A stretch of 64,000 bases of DNA, taken from Clostridia bacterium (GTDB lineage: Bacteria > Bacillota > Clostridia > Christensenellales > UMGS416). The position numbers and the translations under genes are program-made. Where the stretch lies: NCBI GenBank assembly GCA_016938675.1, contig JAFGUF010000033.1, forward strand, positions 1 through 64,000. Direction: 5' to 3'. Numbering within the stretch: position 1 is the stretch's first letter; each line of letters begins with the position of its first letter. This document shows positions 30,123-38,506 of this stretch, one piece after another. Below the pieces are notes generated by a model. That model was not told where the DNA came from. It worked only from the letters and a program-made list of their open reading frames with translations, and made no database searches.

Positions 30123-32072
30123 TTAGTTCTCTTTCAGCCTGCCAACAGAATAGAGCCTGCATAGTTCTTCCAAAGCCTTTATTTCAATGTTTATTCTTTC
30201 GCCGATATCTGTGTCGCCCACCCTAAGCCTCTCTCTTTTGGTGTCGAAATCCGCATAATATGACATTATATCCACACCGGATTCAATGATCTTTTCTCTT
30301 GATTCGAATTTCTCATGAGCAGCCAAAGTAAGCCCGTACGAATTAAATATCAGGGTATACCCCGCTGTTCCAGTGATAGGATTGTAAATAGGGTTAAGCC
30401 CGCCGTCAATAACTATAAGCCTGCCTTTCGCCTTTATCGGGCTTTCCCCCTCTTTTGCCCTTACAGGCATGTGTCCGTTTATTATGTGTGAAAACTCTGT
30501 GTTGATTTGAAAATCATCCAGTATCTTGTTAATCGTCTCTTCATTCATCCAATGCCTGTAGTATGGATTAATCTTCTCTGAATGCGCAGCCTTATCCGCA
30601 ACGAAATACCTTTCAAAGGTTTTCATTTCTATCTTTCCGAAAAGCGGCGAATTCTTTCCTGACCAAAGATACCAAAAAACATCTGTATTGTTATTCTCAG
30701 CAAACCTGCAGGCGAAAGATTCCCTTACCCAGTTGTCATATGCGTCCATCGCTGCCATTCCTGTTAGCTCATCGCCAAAGAATTTAATTTCTGAGAAGCT
30801 TCCATCTTCATTCATCGGAATACAACCGTGCATCAGCAGATTGGAGTTATACTTAAGGTACATGCTTCCCTTCCTAAGCATAAATTCCATATGCCCGCTA
30901 AGCTTTTCGTTGCAGAGGAATATTTTTTTAAGCCCCTGCACGACCGCCTCCTCCTCCTTCGTTAAAGCATATGGGTCGTCTTTGTCGACGGTCGGAAAAT
31001 TTGTATCCCTCATATCGTATTTAACTCCACCGACTGTGACACCTGTGCCATCCTCGCTTATTTTATCTAAAAGCAGCCTGTTGTCCATTTCAAATAGCGG
31101 ATTTCTCTTTATTAGCTGTCCTTCCAATTTAAATTGTATAATTGTTATCGCCTTATGCATTCTCCTTAAGAGCATTCGCTCTTCATCATGCATATCGTTT
31201 TTTATAACGGTTTTGAAGCATTCGCACTCATCATCCTTATATGCATTGCTTGCAAAGGTAGCAAGATGTCTCAGGTTTATTCCGTAGCCCTCCTCCAGTA
31301 TATTAAGGTGGCCATATCTTGCACATACACGAATAACATTGGCAATGCAAACTTCGCTTCCGCAGCCTGCCCCCATCCATACAATGTCGTGGTTGCCCCA
31401 TTGGATGTCTACAGCGTGATATTCCATTAGCTCATCTATTATCCTGTGCGGCCCCGGCCCTCTGTCATATATATCTCCAACCACATGCAGCCTGTCAATA
31501 GAAAGCCGCTGAATAACTCCGCATATCGCGATAATGAAATCATCTGCCGCACCCACACTGAGTATGCTGTCTATTATGGACTCATAGTATTCATTTTTGC
31601 TGCCGCCGTGGTCTGTTTCGTGCAATAATTCCTCAATAATGTATTTGTGCTCTTCCGGCAGCGCTTTTCGTACTTTACTCCTGGTATATTTCCTGGAAAC
31701 AACCCTGCAGATTACTACTAATTTTCTTATCGTATCCATATACCATTTCCATATATCTTTTTCCTGCTCTTTCATAAGGCTAATTGTTTCCTCCGGGTAC
31801 GCTACGCATATTGCGAGCCTGTCCACTTCGCTTGGAGATAACGCATTGCCAAATTCCTGGCTTATTTTGTTTTTAATTACGCCGGAGCCGTTTTTCAGCA
31901 TGTGCATAAAGGCTTCATGCTCGCCGTGTATATCCGATATAAAATGCTCTGTGGGTTTAGGAAGATTCAAAATTGCTTTTAAATTGATAATTTCGCTGCA
32001 TGCGGAGCTTAAAGTTGGAAACTGTTTCTGCAGCATTACATTAAATATGCTTCTGTTATCATTTTTGTCCAT
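30123..32072 (-). CDS. fbp: Class III (Firmicutes-type) fructose-1,6-bisphosphatase
   Basis: ISDIHGEHEAFMHMLKNGSG, VGDIYDRGPGPHRIID, WGNHDIVWMGA, INGHMPVRAKEGESP; start placed at 32072 (CAGGAG upstream). Confidence 0.94.
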   Translation of the reverse strand: MDKNDNRSIFNVMLQKQFPTLSSACSEIINLKAILNLPKPTEHFISDIHGEHEAFMHMLKNGSGVIKNKISQEFGNALSPSEVDRLAICVAYPEETISLMKEQEKDIWKWYMDTIRKLVVICRVVSRKYTRSKVRKALPEEHKYIIEELLHETDHGGSKNEYYESIIDSILSVGAADDFIIAICGVIQRLSIDRLHVVGDIYDRGPGPHRIIDELMEYHAVDIQWGNHDIVWMGAGCGSEVCIANVIRVCARYGHLNILEEGYGINLRHLATFASNAYKDDECECFKTVIKNDMHDEERMLLRRMHKAITIIQFKLEGQLIKRNPLFEMDNRLLLDKISEDGTGVTVGGVKYDMRDTNFPTVDKDDPYALTKEEEAVVQGLKKIFLCNEKLSGHMEFMLRKGSMYLKYNSNLLMHGCIPMNEDGSFSEIKFFGDELTGMAAMDAYDNWVRESFACRFAENNNTDVFWYLWSGKNSPLFGKIEMKTFERYFVADKAAHSEKINPYYRHWMNEETINKILDDFQINTEFSHIINGHMPVRAKEGESPIKAKGRLIVIDGGLNPIYNPITGTAGYTLIFNSYGLTLAAHEKFESREKIIESGVDIMSYYADFDTKRERLRVGDTDIGERINIEIKALEELCRLYSVGRLKEN

Positions 32073-32247
32073 TTTTGTCTCCTGAAAATAAAATAAGCAA
32101 GCTGTATGCCAGTGCCTTTTGCCAGTATAGATTATCATACAGCTTTATTATTTACAAGTTTATCTATTGTTAAACAACAAAATTAAATCAATCATGCAAT
32201 AGAGTTGCAGTATGTATAGTAGGGGCAGTTCTTTTTTTAATTTAATA

Positions 32248-32276
32248 TTGACACATGTTATATTTTACATTATTAT
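32248..32276 (+). promoter_or_regulatory. SigA-type promoter for ydcF-like gene
   Basis: TTGACA (32248-32253), 17-nt spacer, TATTAT (32271-32276). Confidence 0.7.
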
Positions 32277-32282
32277 TACAAT

Positions 32283-33053
32283 ATGTTTAAGAAAATGTTT
32301 TATATTGCGCTGATTATAATTGGAGTTCTTGGAATCATAGACACCATTTTCGTAATGAGAATAGCTGTCGGTGTAACAGCCGGAACACTAGCTCCCGGAG
32401 TAATCGGCACCGCTTTCATTATATTCGCAATTCTCAAGCTTAAGCTTAATGGCAGAAAAATAATAAATAACAAAGTATTGCGCCGAATTGTAATATCCGG
32501 CTTCTGCCTTTTCATTGCCCTATTCATCGTTGTTGAAAGTTTTATTCTTGTAAATGCTTACTCAAAACAATACGAAAAAACCGAGACCAATTTTGTCGTT
32601 GTATTAGGATGCGGCGTTTTCCCGGATGGCAGGCTTACACTCTCGCTTATGAAAAGGCTTAATGTAGCCTATGATTATCTTTTAGCACATCCTGATACAT
32701 TGTGCATCGTTTCCGGCGGACAGGGCCCCAATGAACCCACTACCGAAGCGTGGGCTATGGAGCAGTACCTTCTTGAAAAAGGATTCCCGGCAGAAAGAAT
32801 CATTAAGGAAGAAAATTCAACAAGCACCAATGAAAACCTGCAGTATTCAAAGGAAATAATGATGCAATATAATAAAGACCTGACAGTCGCTATTGCCACA
32901 AGCGATTTCCACATATTCCGAACAAAGATGCTTGCAAAAAACCAGGGGCTTGACGCAATCGGCCTGCCCTCCACTACCGCATGGTATATCTGGATTAATT
33001 CTTACTTAAGAGAATTCCTCGCAGTAATAAAATCAATACTATTTGATATGTAA
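32283..33053 (+). CDS. YdcF/ElyC family (DUF218) membrane protein
   Basis: VVVLGCGVFPDGRLTLSLMKRLNVAYDYLLAHPDTLCIVSGGQGPNEPTTEAWAMEQYLLEKGFPAERIIKEENSTSTNENLQYS. Confidence 0.9.
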   Translation: MFKKMFYIALIIIGVLGIIDTIFVMRIAVGVTAGTLAPGVIGTAFIIFAILKLKLNGRKIINNKVLRRIVISGFCLFIALFIVVESFILVNAYSKQYEKTETNFVVVLGCGVFPDGRLTLSLMKRLNVAYDYLLAHPDTLCIVSGGQGPNEPTTEAWAMEQYLLEKGFPAERIIKEENSTSTNENLQYSKEIMMQYNKDLTVAIATSDFHIFRTKMLAKNQGLDAIGLPSTTAWYIWINSYLREFLAVIKSILFDM

Positions 33054-33181
33054 AACAGATTAAACAATTCTACTGTTTTAATTGCTGTATTCATATATAT
33101 TGCTATCTGCTTGCTTTTTAATAATGCGGCGATATAATTATATAGTATAAAATACAGTTTTTTTATTTGGAGCACTGCATC

Positions 33182-34876
33182 ATGAAAAGCGAAGTGAAAA
33201 AATATTCTCGCAGAATTATATTTATTGCAATTGCCGCAATTGCTCTTAGCTTTTTTTCCTTTGCCTCTATTTCCGCATACAGAACTCATATTAGAATGCA
33301 GGATGAAATTTCATCGCTTAATCAAAGCAGCTCTGAATCTTCAACTGTAACATCACAAAGCAAAACTCCCAATCCATCTCCTTCTCCTCGCGCAGCATTC
33401 ATACCTGACCCAAACGAGCTGCAGCCCATTCCAAACCTTGAGGAAATTGACTATATATCAAACTCAATCAATATTGAACAAACAGAAAGCGGAGCAGAAG
33501 CATCCTGGGAAGTTCAAAAAAACGCGGACTATTATGTGCTCTGCGCTGCTAACTCCGCTAATCAGATATACCGGAAGGAAATCCTTTGGCCAAATATATC
33601 TCAATGGCTTATCCCTGATACAGTAAGCGGACGTTTGTTTCTTTTATGCTATCAGGATATGGGCGAAGACAGCACTGATGACGACACGCTGATCACAGTG
33701 CTTTCCGCAGATATAAATGTTGCAGATGAACTCACAGAGCAAACACCTGCTCCTATTGACGAAAATTCCACTGAAATAAAGAATACTTACATGATAATAG
33801 TTGATAAGGCTGATTTTACATTTGGCATTTTCACATATGATAACAAAGGTGAGTACACTGTTCTGGTGACAGCATTCCCCACTGCAATAGGCTATAGTGA
33901 CCGTATGACCCCAAACGGCACATTCGAAATAAGCTCAAAAGGTGAATGGAAAAGCTGGAGTACCGGGTCATTCTCCCCTTATTATACCCGATTCACTAGC
34001 GGGCTATACTTCCACGGTGCTGTATACAGCTCAAAGCGCAATGACACAATGTATAAGAGTTTCTATAATGAAATCGGTACAGCTTCGTCCTCAGGATGTC
34101 TTCGCACTACTATTGAAGGCGCTAAATGGGTATACTATAACTGTCCTGCAGGTACAGTAGTTAAAATTGTAAGCAGCTCTGATGAAGTTGAAAAGGTAAT
34201 TAAAACACCTTTGGATCCATACTATCCCAGATGGGACCCGACAGATTCTGAGAAGCCCAGTCTCAGCCCACCGGAAGTAACCACAAATGCATTACTCATG
34301 ATAGATGAAGGCGGTTCAGCAAGCCTGACGGATTTATTGAATGCAGTTGACCAAAAGGCTGACAGCAAAGGGCTCATATACGAAATTATTACTCCGCCTG
34401 AATTCGGAACATTAAGCAAAGATACATTCACTCAAGCAGAAATCAATGCAGGAGAAATTATATATACTCATGATGGGTCTGATACCCTCACTGACGAGTT
34501 CAAGTTTGTAGTAAGCAATCTATCCTCTCAAACTAATATCTTATCCTTCAGTATTAAGATCAATCCTGTTGATGATAATGCTCCGGAAATAATCCAAAAT
34601 GAATGGCTCAATGTATCAAGAGGGTCTTCAGCGTCATTGAGCGGCCACCTTATAGCTCAGGACAACTATATAGATTCATCTAATCTGATATTTAAAGTAG
34701 AAATTATGCCTGAGCATGGCAGCATACCAGCTGAGTTCACTCAGGCTGAAATTACTGCAGGAAAAGTAATATACACGCATGATAATTCTTATTCGGAAAC
34801 AGATAGTTTTATATTCAGTGTATCAGATGGCGAGAATGTGCTGTCCGGACAGATGTTTTCCATAAGCATAAATTAG
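33182..34876 (+). CDS. L,D-transpeptidase (YkuD) with two C-terminal CSPG/cadherin-like repeats
   Basis: N-terminal TM; YFHGAVYSSK...ASSSGCLRTTIEGAKWVYYNCPAGTVVKI catalytic motif; two copies of FTQAEI(N/T)AG(E/K)(I/V)IYTHD; start 33182 after GGAG. Confidence 0.88.
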   Translation: MKSEVKKYSRRIIFIAIAAIALSFFSFASISAYRTHIRMQDEISSLNQSSSESSTVTSQSKTPNPSPSPRAAFIPDPNELQPIPNLEEIDYISNSINIEQTESGAEASWEVQKNADYYVLCAANSANQIYRKEILWPNISQWLIPDTVSGRLFLLCYQDMGEDSTDDDTLITVLSADINVADELTEQTPAPIDENSTEIKNTYMIIVDKADFTFGIFTYDNKGEYTVLVTAFPTAIGYSDRMTPNGTFEISSKGEWKSWSTGSFSPYYTRFTSGLYFHGAVYSSKRNDTMYKSFYNEIGTASSSGCLRTTIEGAKWVYYNCPAGTVVKIVSSSDEVEKVIKTPLDPYYPRWDPTDSEKPSLSPPEVTTNALLMIDEGGSASLTDLLNAVDQKADSKGLIYEIITPPEFGTLSKDTFTQAEINAGEIIYTHDGSDTLTDEFKFVVSNLSSQTNILSFSIKINPVDDNAPEIIQNEWLNVSRGSSASLSGHLIAQDNYIDSSNLIFKVEIMPEHGSIPAEFTQAEITAGKVIYTHDNSYSETDSFIFSVSDGENVLSGQMFSISIN

Positions 34877-34888
34877 ACTAAATTTAGC

Positions 34889-34922
34889 AAAAGAGCACAC
34901 AAATATCTGTGTGCTCCTTTAA
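34889..34922. terminator. Convergent, probably bidirectional terminator
   Basis: AAAAGAGCACAC...GTGTGCTCCTTTT stem (34893-34900/34909-34916). Confidence 0.8.
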
Positions 34923-34940
34923 AAGTAGAGTAGAATAGAA

Positions 34941-35573
34941 TTATTCCTGATTATCTTCGTCTTCGTTAACTTCTGTGGTCTTCTCCTTGTTTCCTATGGT
35001 ACCCAGTGTAACTCCCTTTATTACTCCGTTTACTTTGCCCTCTACGAAGCCTATAAGAGCACCGTGGATATCCCCTTCAATGTTTTTTCGTACTATTCCT
35101 GTTAGGTTGCCGTAGACATCACCAAATACGCTGCCGCCTACTACTCCGCTCAGGCTGCCTTTTATGTCGCCTTTTATGTCGCCCTTTACAACACCTGTAA
35201 GGTTACCGTGGACAGTGCCCAGAATATCGCCCTCTACGCTTCCTAATATGTTGCCCTTTACGTCACCCTTGATAGAACCTTTTACTGTGCCGCGAATGTC
35301 CCCTATGAAGTCACCTTCAATGTCATTTTCAAATACATGCTTTTTGTTGTAGTTTTCTTTAGCATTTGTAATCGTATCTGAAATACCGCTTATCATATCA
35401 TCAACCACACTTCCAAATGTCGCCTTCTGACCGTCTCCGCCGGACTTCGTTCCATCTGCTTCTGATTTTGTCTCTGTTGAATACCCCAGCTCCTCCAGCC
35501 TCTGCTGTGCCTCTTCATGTGATATTTTTCCGTCTTTAAAATCCTGCAGTACTTGATTTATAGTATCGTTCAT
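34941..35573 (-). CDS. Tetrapeptide (G-x-[IV]-x) repeat protein, possible beta-helix
   Basis: GDFIGDIRGTVKGSIKGDVKGNILGSVEGDILGTVHGNLTGVVKGDIKGDIKGSLSG...; start at 35573 after AAGGAG. Confidence 0.75.
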   Translation of the reverse strand: MNDTINQVLQDFKDGKISHEEAQQRLEELGYSTETKSEADGTKSGGDGQKATFGSVVDDMISGISDTITNAKENYNKKHVFENDIEGDFIGDIRGTVKGSIKGDVKGNILGSVEGDILGTVHGNLTGVVKGDIKGDIKGSLSGVVGGSVFGDVYGNLTGIVRKNIEGDIHGALIGFVEGKVNGVIKGVTLGTIGNKEKTTEVNEDEDNQE

Positions 35574-35595
35574 TTTTAGCTTCTCCTTGTAAATT

Positions 35596-35949
35596 TTATT
35601 TGCCGCTAACAATTGCATCCACTGCTTCATCAATTGTTATTTCATCGTTTTTAAGCATAGTCAGTATGTCTTCGTTGGGGGTATCCTGCCCCAGCGCCTT
35701 AAGCACTTTGTTTATCCTGCTTTTCACCGTAGGGTATGATATTCCAAGGTCTTTGCCCACTTTCTGTATGTTTCCGTGATTTTTTAAAAATAGTAATACA
35801 AATTCCGTCTGCTCAGCGTCAAGATTTGAAAAGACGCCGGGTGCAAACTTGCCTTCAAGTTTTGTGTGGCATCCATTGCATTCCAACGTTTTTATATAAT
35901 ACTCTTTGCCGCAGATGGGGCACGTCTTAGGTATAGAAAATTGTTTCAT
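35596..35949 (-). CDS. DUF2089-type zinc-ribbon/HTH protein
   Basis: TCPICGKEYYIKTLECNGCHTKLEG zinc ribbon plus LKNHGNIQKVGKDLGISYPTVKSRINKVLKALG HTH. Confidence 0.88.
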   Translation of the reverse strand: MKQFSIPKTCPICGKEYYIKTLECNGCHTKLEGKFAPGVFSNLDAEQTEFVLLFLKNHGNIQKVGKDLGISYPTVKSRINKVLKALGQDTPNEDILTMLKNDEITIDEAVDAIVSGK

Positions 35950-36106
35950 CGGTTGCCTCCATTTACAATTATTGAATAAATATTATCATATAATTTAATT
36001 AATTGCAAGTATATATTCAATATTTTTAATATTTTTTCGTTATTTTATTAAATATATTCATTTGCAGTAATTTAGCTTTTCAAATGTTAAATTTCTGTTA
36101 TATATC

Positions 36107-36135
36107 TTGACAGCACGCAACCTATACTATATATT
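36107..36135 (+). promoter_or_regulatory. SigA-type promoter for tetR/ABC operon
   Basis: TTGACA (36107-36112), 17-nt spacer, TATATT (36130-36135). Confidence 0.75.
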
Positions 36136-36140
36136 GTGTA

Positions 36141-36154
36141 AGTAAGCACTTACT
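36141..36154. promoter_or_regulatory. Palindromic operator, candidate TetR autoregulatory site
   Basis: AGTAAG-CA-CTTACT inverted repeat positioned at the predicted transcription start. Confidence 0.65.
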
Positions 36155-36170
36155 TTCATTCGGAGGAATA

Positions 36171-36746
36171 ATGAGTACAACAAATGAAAAAATAATCACA
36201 GCTGCAAAGGAGCTTTTTTCTACCAAAGGCTATGCGGCAACCACGACGAAGGATATTGCCGCTCTAGCCGGGATAAGTGAAGTTACACTTTTTCGGCATT
36301 TTGAAAGCAAAAGAAAACTTTTTCAGGTTGCCCTTCACGGAACTCTGGGGTCTGAAAAGCTATTGGGGTTTTTCGAAAATGAAATAGAATTCAACTTAGA
36401 TAAAGATCTTAAAAAGCTTGCCTCATATTTGTATGACCTTTACGAAAGCAACGGCCCAATGATAAAAATGCTGTTAAAAGATACTGAACACAGCAATTTC
36501 AGCGAAGTTATCAAGCCACATCTGGAACGTCAATTATTGGACAGCAGAAATAAGTATTTCAATAAAATGCATGAACTTGGCAAAATTCCTGATGACCCAT
36601 TGATGTGCGGCAAATTCTTCTTTTCCAATACTATGGGCTTCCTGATGCGCAAATTCGTGCTGGAAAAGAATGAAGAAGGCAAAGAATACTATAACTGGAT
36701 GATAGAAAAGACCATAAGTGCGATAAAAACAAAAAATAACACGTAA
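36171..36746 (+). CDS. TetR/AcrR family transcriptional regulator
   Basis: KIITAAKELFSTKGYAATTTKDIAALAGISEVTLFRHFESKRKLF. Confidence 0.93.
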   Translation: MSTTNEKIITAAKELFSTKGYAATTTKDIAALAGISEVTLFRHFESKRKLFQVALHGTLGSEKLLGFFENEIEFNLDKDLKKLASYLYDLYESNGPMIKMLLKDTEHSNFSEVIKPHLERQLLDSRNKYFNKMHELGKIPDDPLMCGKFFFSNTMGFLMRKFVLEKNEEGKEYYNWMIEKTISAIKTKNNT

Positions 36747-36762
36747 AAGAAAGGAAAAATAA

Positions 36763-38493
36763 ATGGGAAAATTATTTCGATTTATGAAAATATACAAGTG
36801 GCCGGCACTGCTTGTTGTAGTCTTCACTTTTGTGCAGGCTATCAGCCAACTGTATCTTCCCAATCTAATGTCGGATATAGTAAATGAAGGCGTTATGAAC
36901 CAGGACATCGCCTTTATCCTTAAAACAGGCGGAATCATGCTGATATTCACTCTTATAGTCAGCGCGTGCACAGTAATAGCACGATACTTTGCATCCAGAG
37001 TATCTGTAGGTATGGCGAAAGATATACGAGGAGCAATATTCAGCAAGGTGACAAACTATTCACTTCATGAATTTGACAAAATAGGCACTGCATCGCTTAT
37101 TACCCGCAGCACAAACGACGTAACACAGCTGCTCAATGTATATATAATGATGCTAACAATGCTTCTGGCGGCGCCTATTACGGCCATAGGGGGCGTTATA
37201 CTGGCTCTTGGCAAGGATGTACAGCTGTCTTGGATAATCGTTGTTGTTGTTGCCATCATGGCAATACTGATAGGTGCTGTGGCATCAAAGGCCATCCATC
37301 TGTTCAAATCGCTTCAGCTGAAAATCGACAAAGTCAATCTGGTGCTGCGAGAGAGCCTTACCGGCATAAGGGTAGTAAGAGCCTTCAACAAAAAAGAATA
37401 TGAAATTAACCGCTTTGATGGCGCAAATAAAGACCTGACTGATACATCCATAAAAGTATACAAACTAATGGGGCTTTTAATACCCTCAATTATGCTTATT
37501 ATGAATCTGACAACGGTAGCCATTATTTGGTTTGGTTCGATGCGCATCAATTCAGGCGATCTGCTCATCGGGGACATGATGGCATTCCAGCAGTATGCTA
37601 TGCAGATAATGATGTCGCTTATTATGGCAACAATGATGTTTGTAATGCTGCCCCGTGCCAGTGCATCCGCTAAAAGGATAAATGAAATACTGGACATGGA
37701 AGCCGAAATCAAAGACCCCGTTAATCCTGAAAACGCAGGCACACAGAAAGGCTACGTGGAATTCAAAAATGTTTGCTTCCGTTTCCATGGCGCATCTGAA
37801 TGTGCGGTAAAAGACATTTCATTCTCCGCCAAGCCCGGCGAAACTACCGCCATAATAGGCGGAACAGGATCAGGAAAGACCACATTAATCAATCTCATTA
37901 CAAGGTTCTACGACGCTCAGGAAGGCGAAGTGCTGGTTGATGGTGTTAATGTAAGAAATATGACACAGGAAGAACTCCGATCAAAAATCGGCTTCGTCCC
38001 CCAGAAGATCAATCTTTTCCATGGAACAATAGCTGAAAATATCCGCTACGGCAAAGATGACGCCACAGAGGATGAAATAGTCTCTGCGCTTGAGACAGCG
38101 CAGGCAATGGAATTCGTTTCTGAACTTGAAGACGGCATAAACTCAAAAGTAGCACAGGGCGGAACCAATTACTCCGGCGGACAAAAGCAAAGGCTTTCAA
38201 TAGCACGTGCTTTAGTAAGAAAACCAGAGATATACATCTTTGATGACAGCTTCTCAGCTCTTGACTTCAAGACAGATGCCCGTCTGAGAAAGGCCTTGGA
38301 AAAGGATACAAAGAACGCAACAGTTTTCATAATAGCACAGAGGGTAAGCACAGTAATGAATGCAAACCGTATAATAGTTATGGACAACGGCAGAGTAGCC
38401 GGTCAGGGAACCCATAAAGAGCTGCTTGAAAACAATGAAATATATAAAGAAATAGTATCTTCACAATTGTCTGTTGAAGAACTGCAGGCATAG
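36763..38493 (+). CDS. ABC transporter, fused permease/ATPase (exporter half)
   Basis: TM domain; GGTGSGKTTLINLITRFYDAQEG; NYSGGQKQRLSIARALVRKPEIYIFDDSFSALD. Confidence 0.94.
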   Translation: MGKLFRFMKIYKWPALLVVVFTFVQAISQLYLPNLMSDIVNEGVMNQDIAFILKTGGIMLIFTLIVSACTVIARYFASRVSVGMAKDIRGAIFSKVTNYSLHEFDKIGTASLITRSTNDVTQLLNVYIMMLTMLLAAPITAIGGVILALGKDVQLSWIIVVVVAIMAILIGAVASKAIHLFKSLQLKIDKVNLVLRESLTGIRVVRAFNKKEYEINRFDGANKDLTDTSIKVYKLMGLLIPSIMLIMNLTTVAIIWFGSMRINSGDLLIGDMMAFQQYAMQIMMSLIMATMMFVMLPRASASAKRINEILDMEAEIKDPVNPENAGTQKGYVEFKNVCFRFHGASECAVKDISFSAKPGETTAIIGGTGSGKTTLINLITRFYDAQEGEVLVDGVNVRNMTQEELRSKIGFVPQKINLFHGTIAENIRYGKDDATEDEIVSALETAQAMEFVSELEDGINSKVAQGGTNYSGGQKQRLSIARALVRKPEIYIFDDSFSALDFKTDARLRKALEKDTKNATVFIIAQRVSTVMNANRIIVMDNGRVAGQGTHKELLENNEIYKEIVSSQLSVEELQA

Positions 38494-38506
38494 GAGGAAC
38501 ATAGAT

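Noticed and set aside
30688-31287. 199-aa plus-strand ORF
   Set aside because: Antisense to fbp; composition typical of shadow ORFs.
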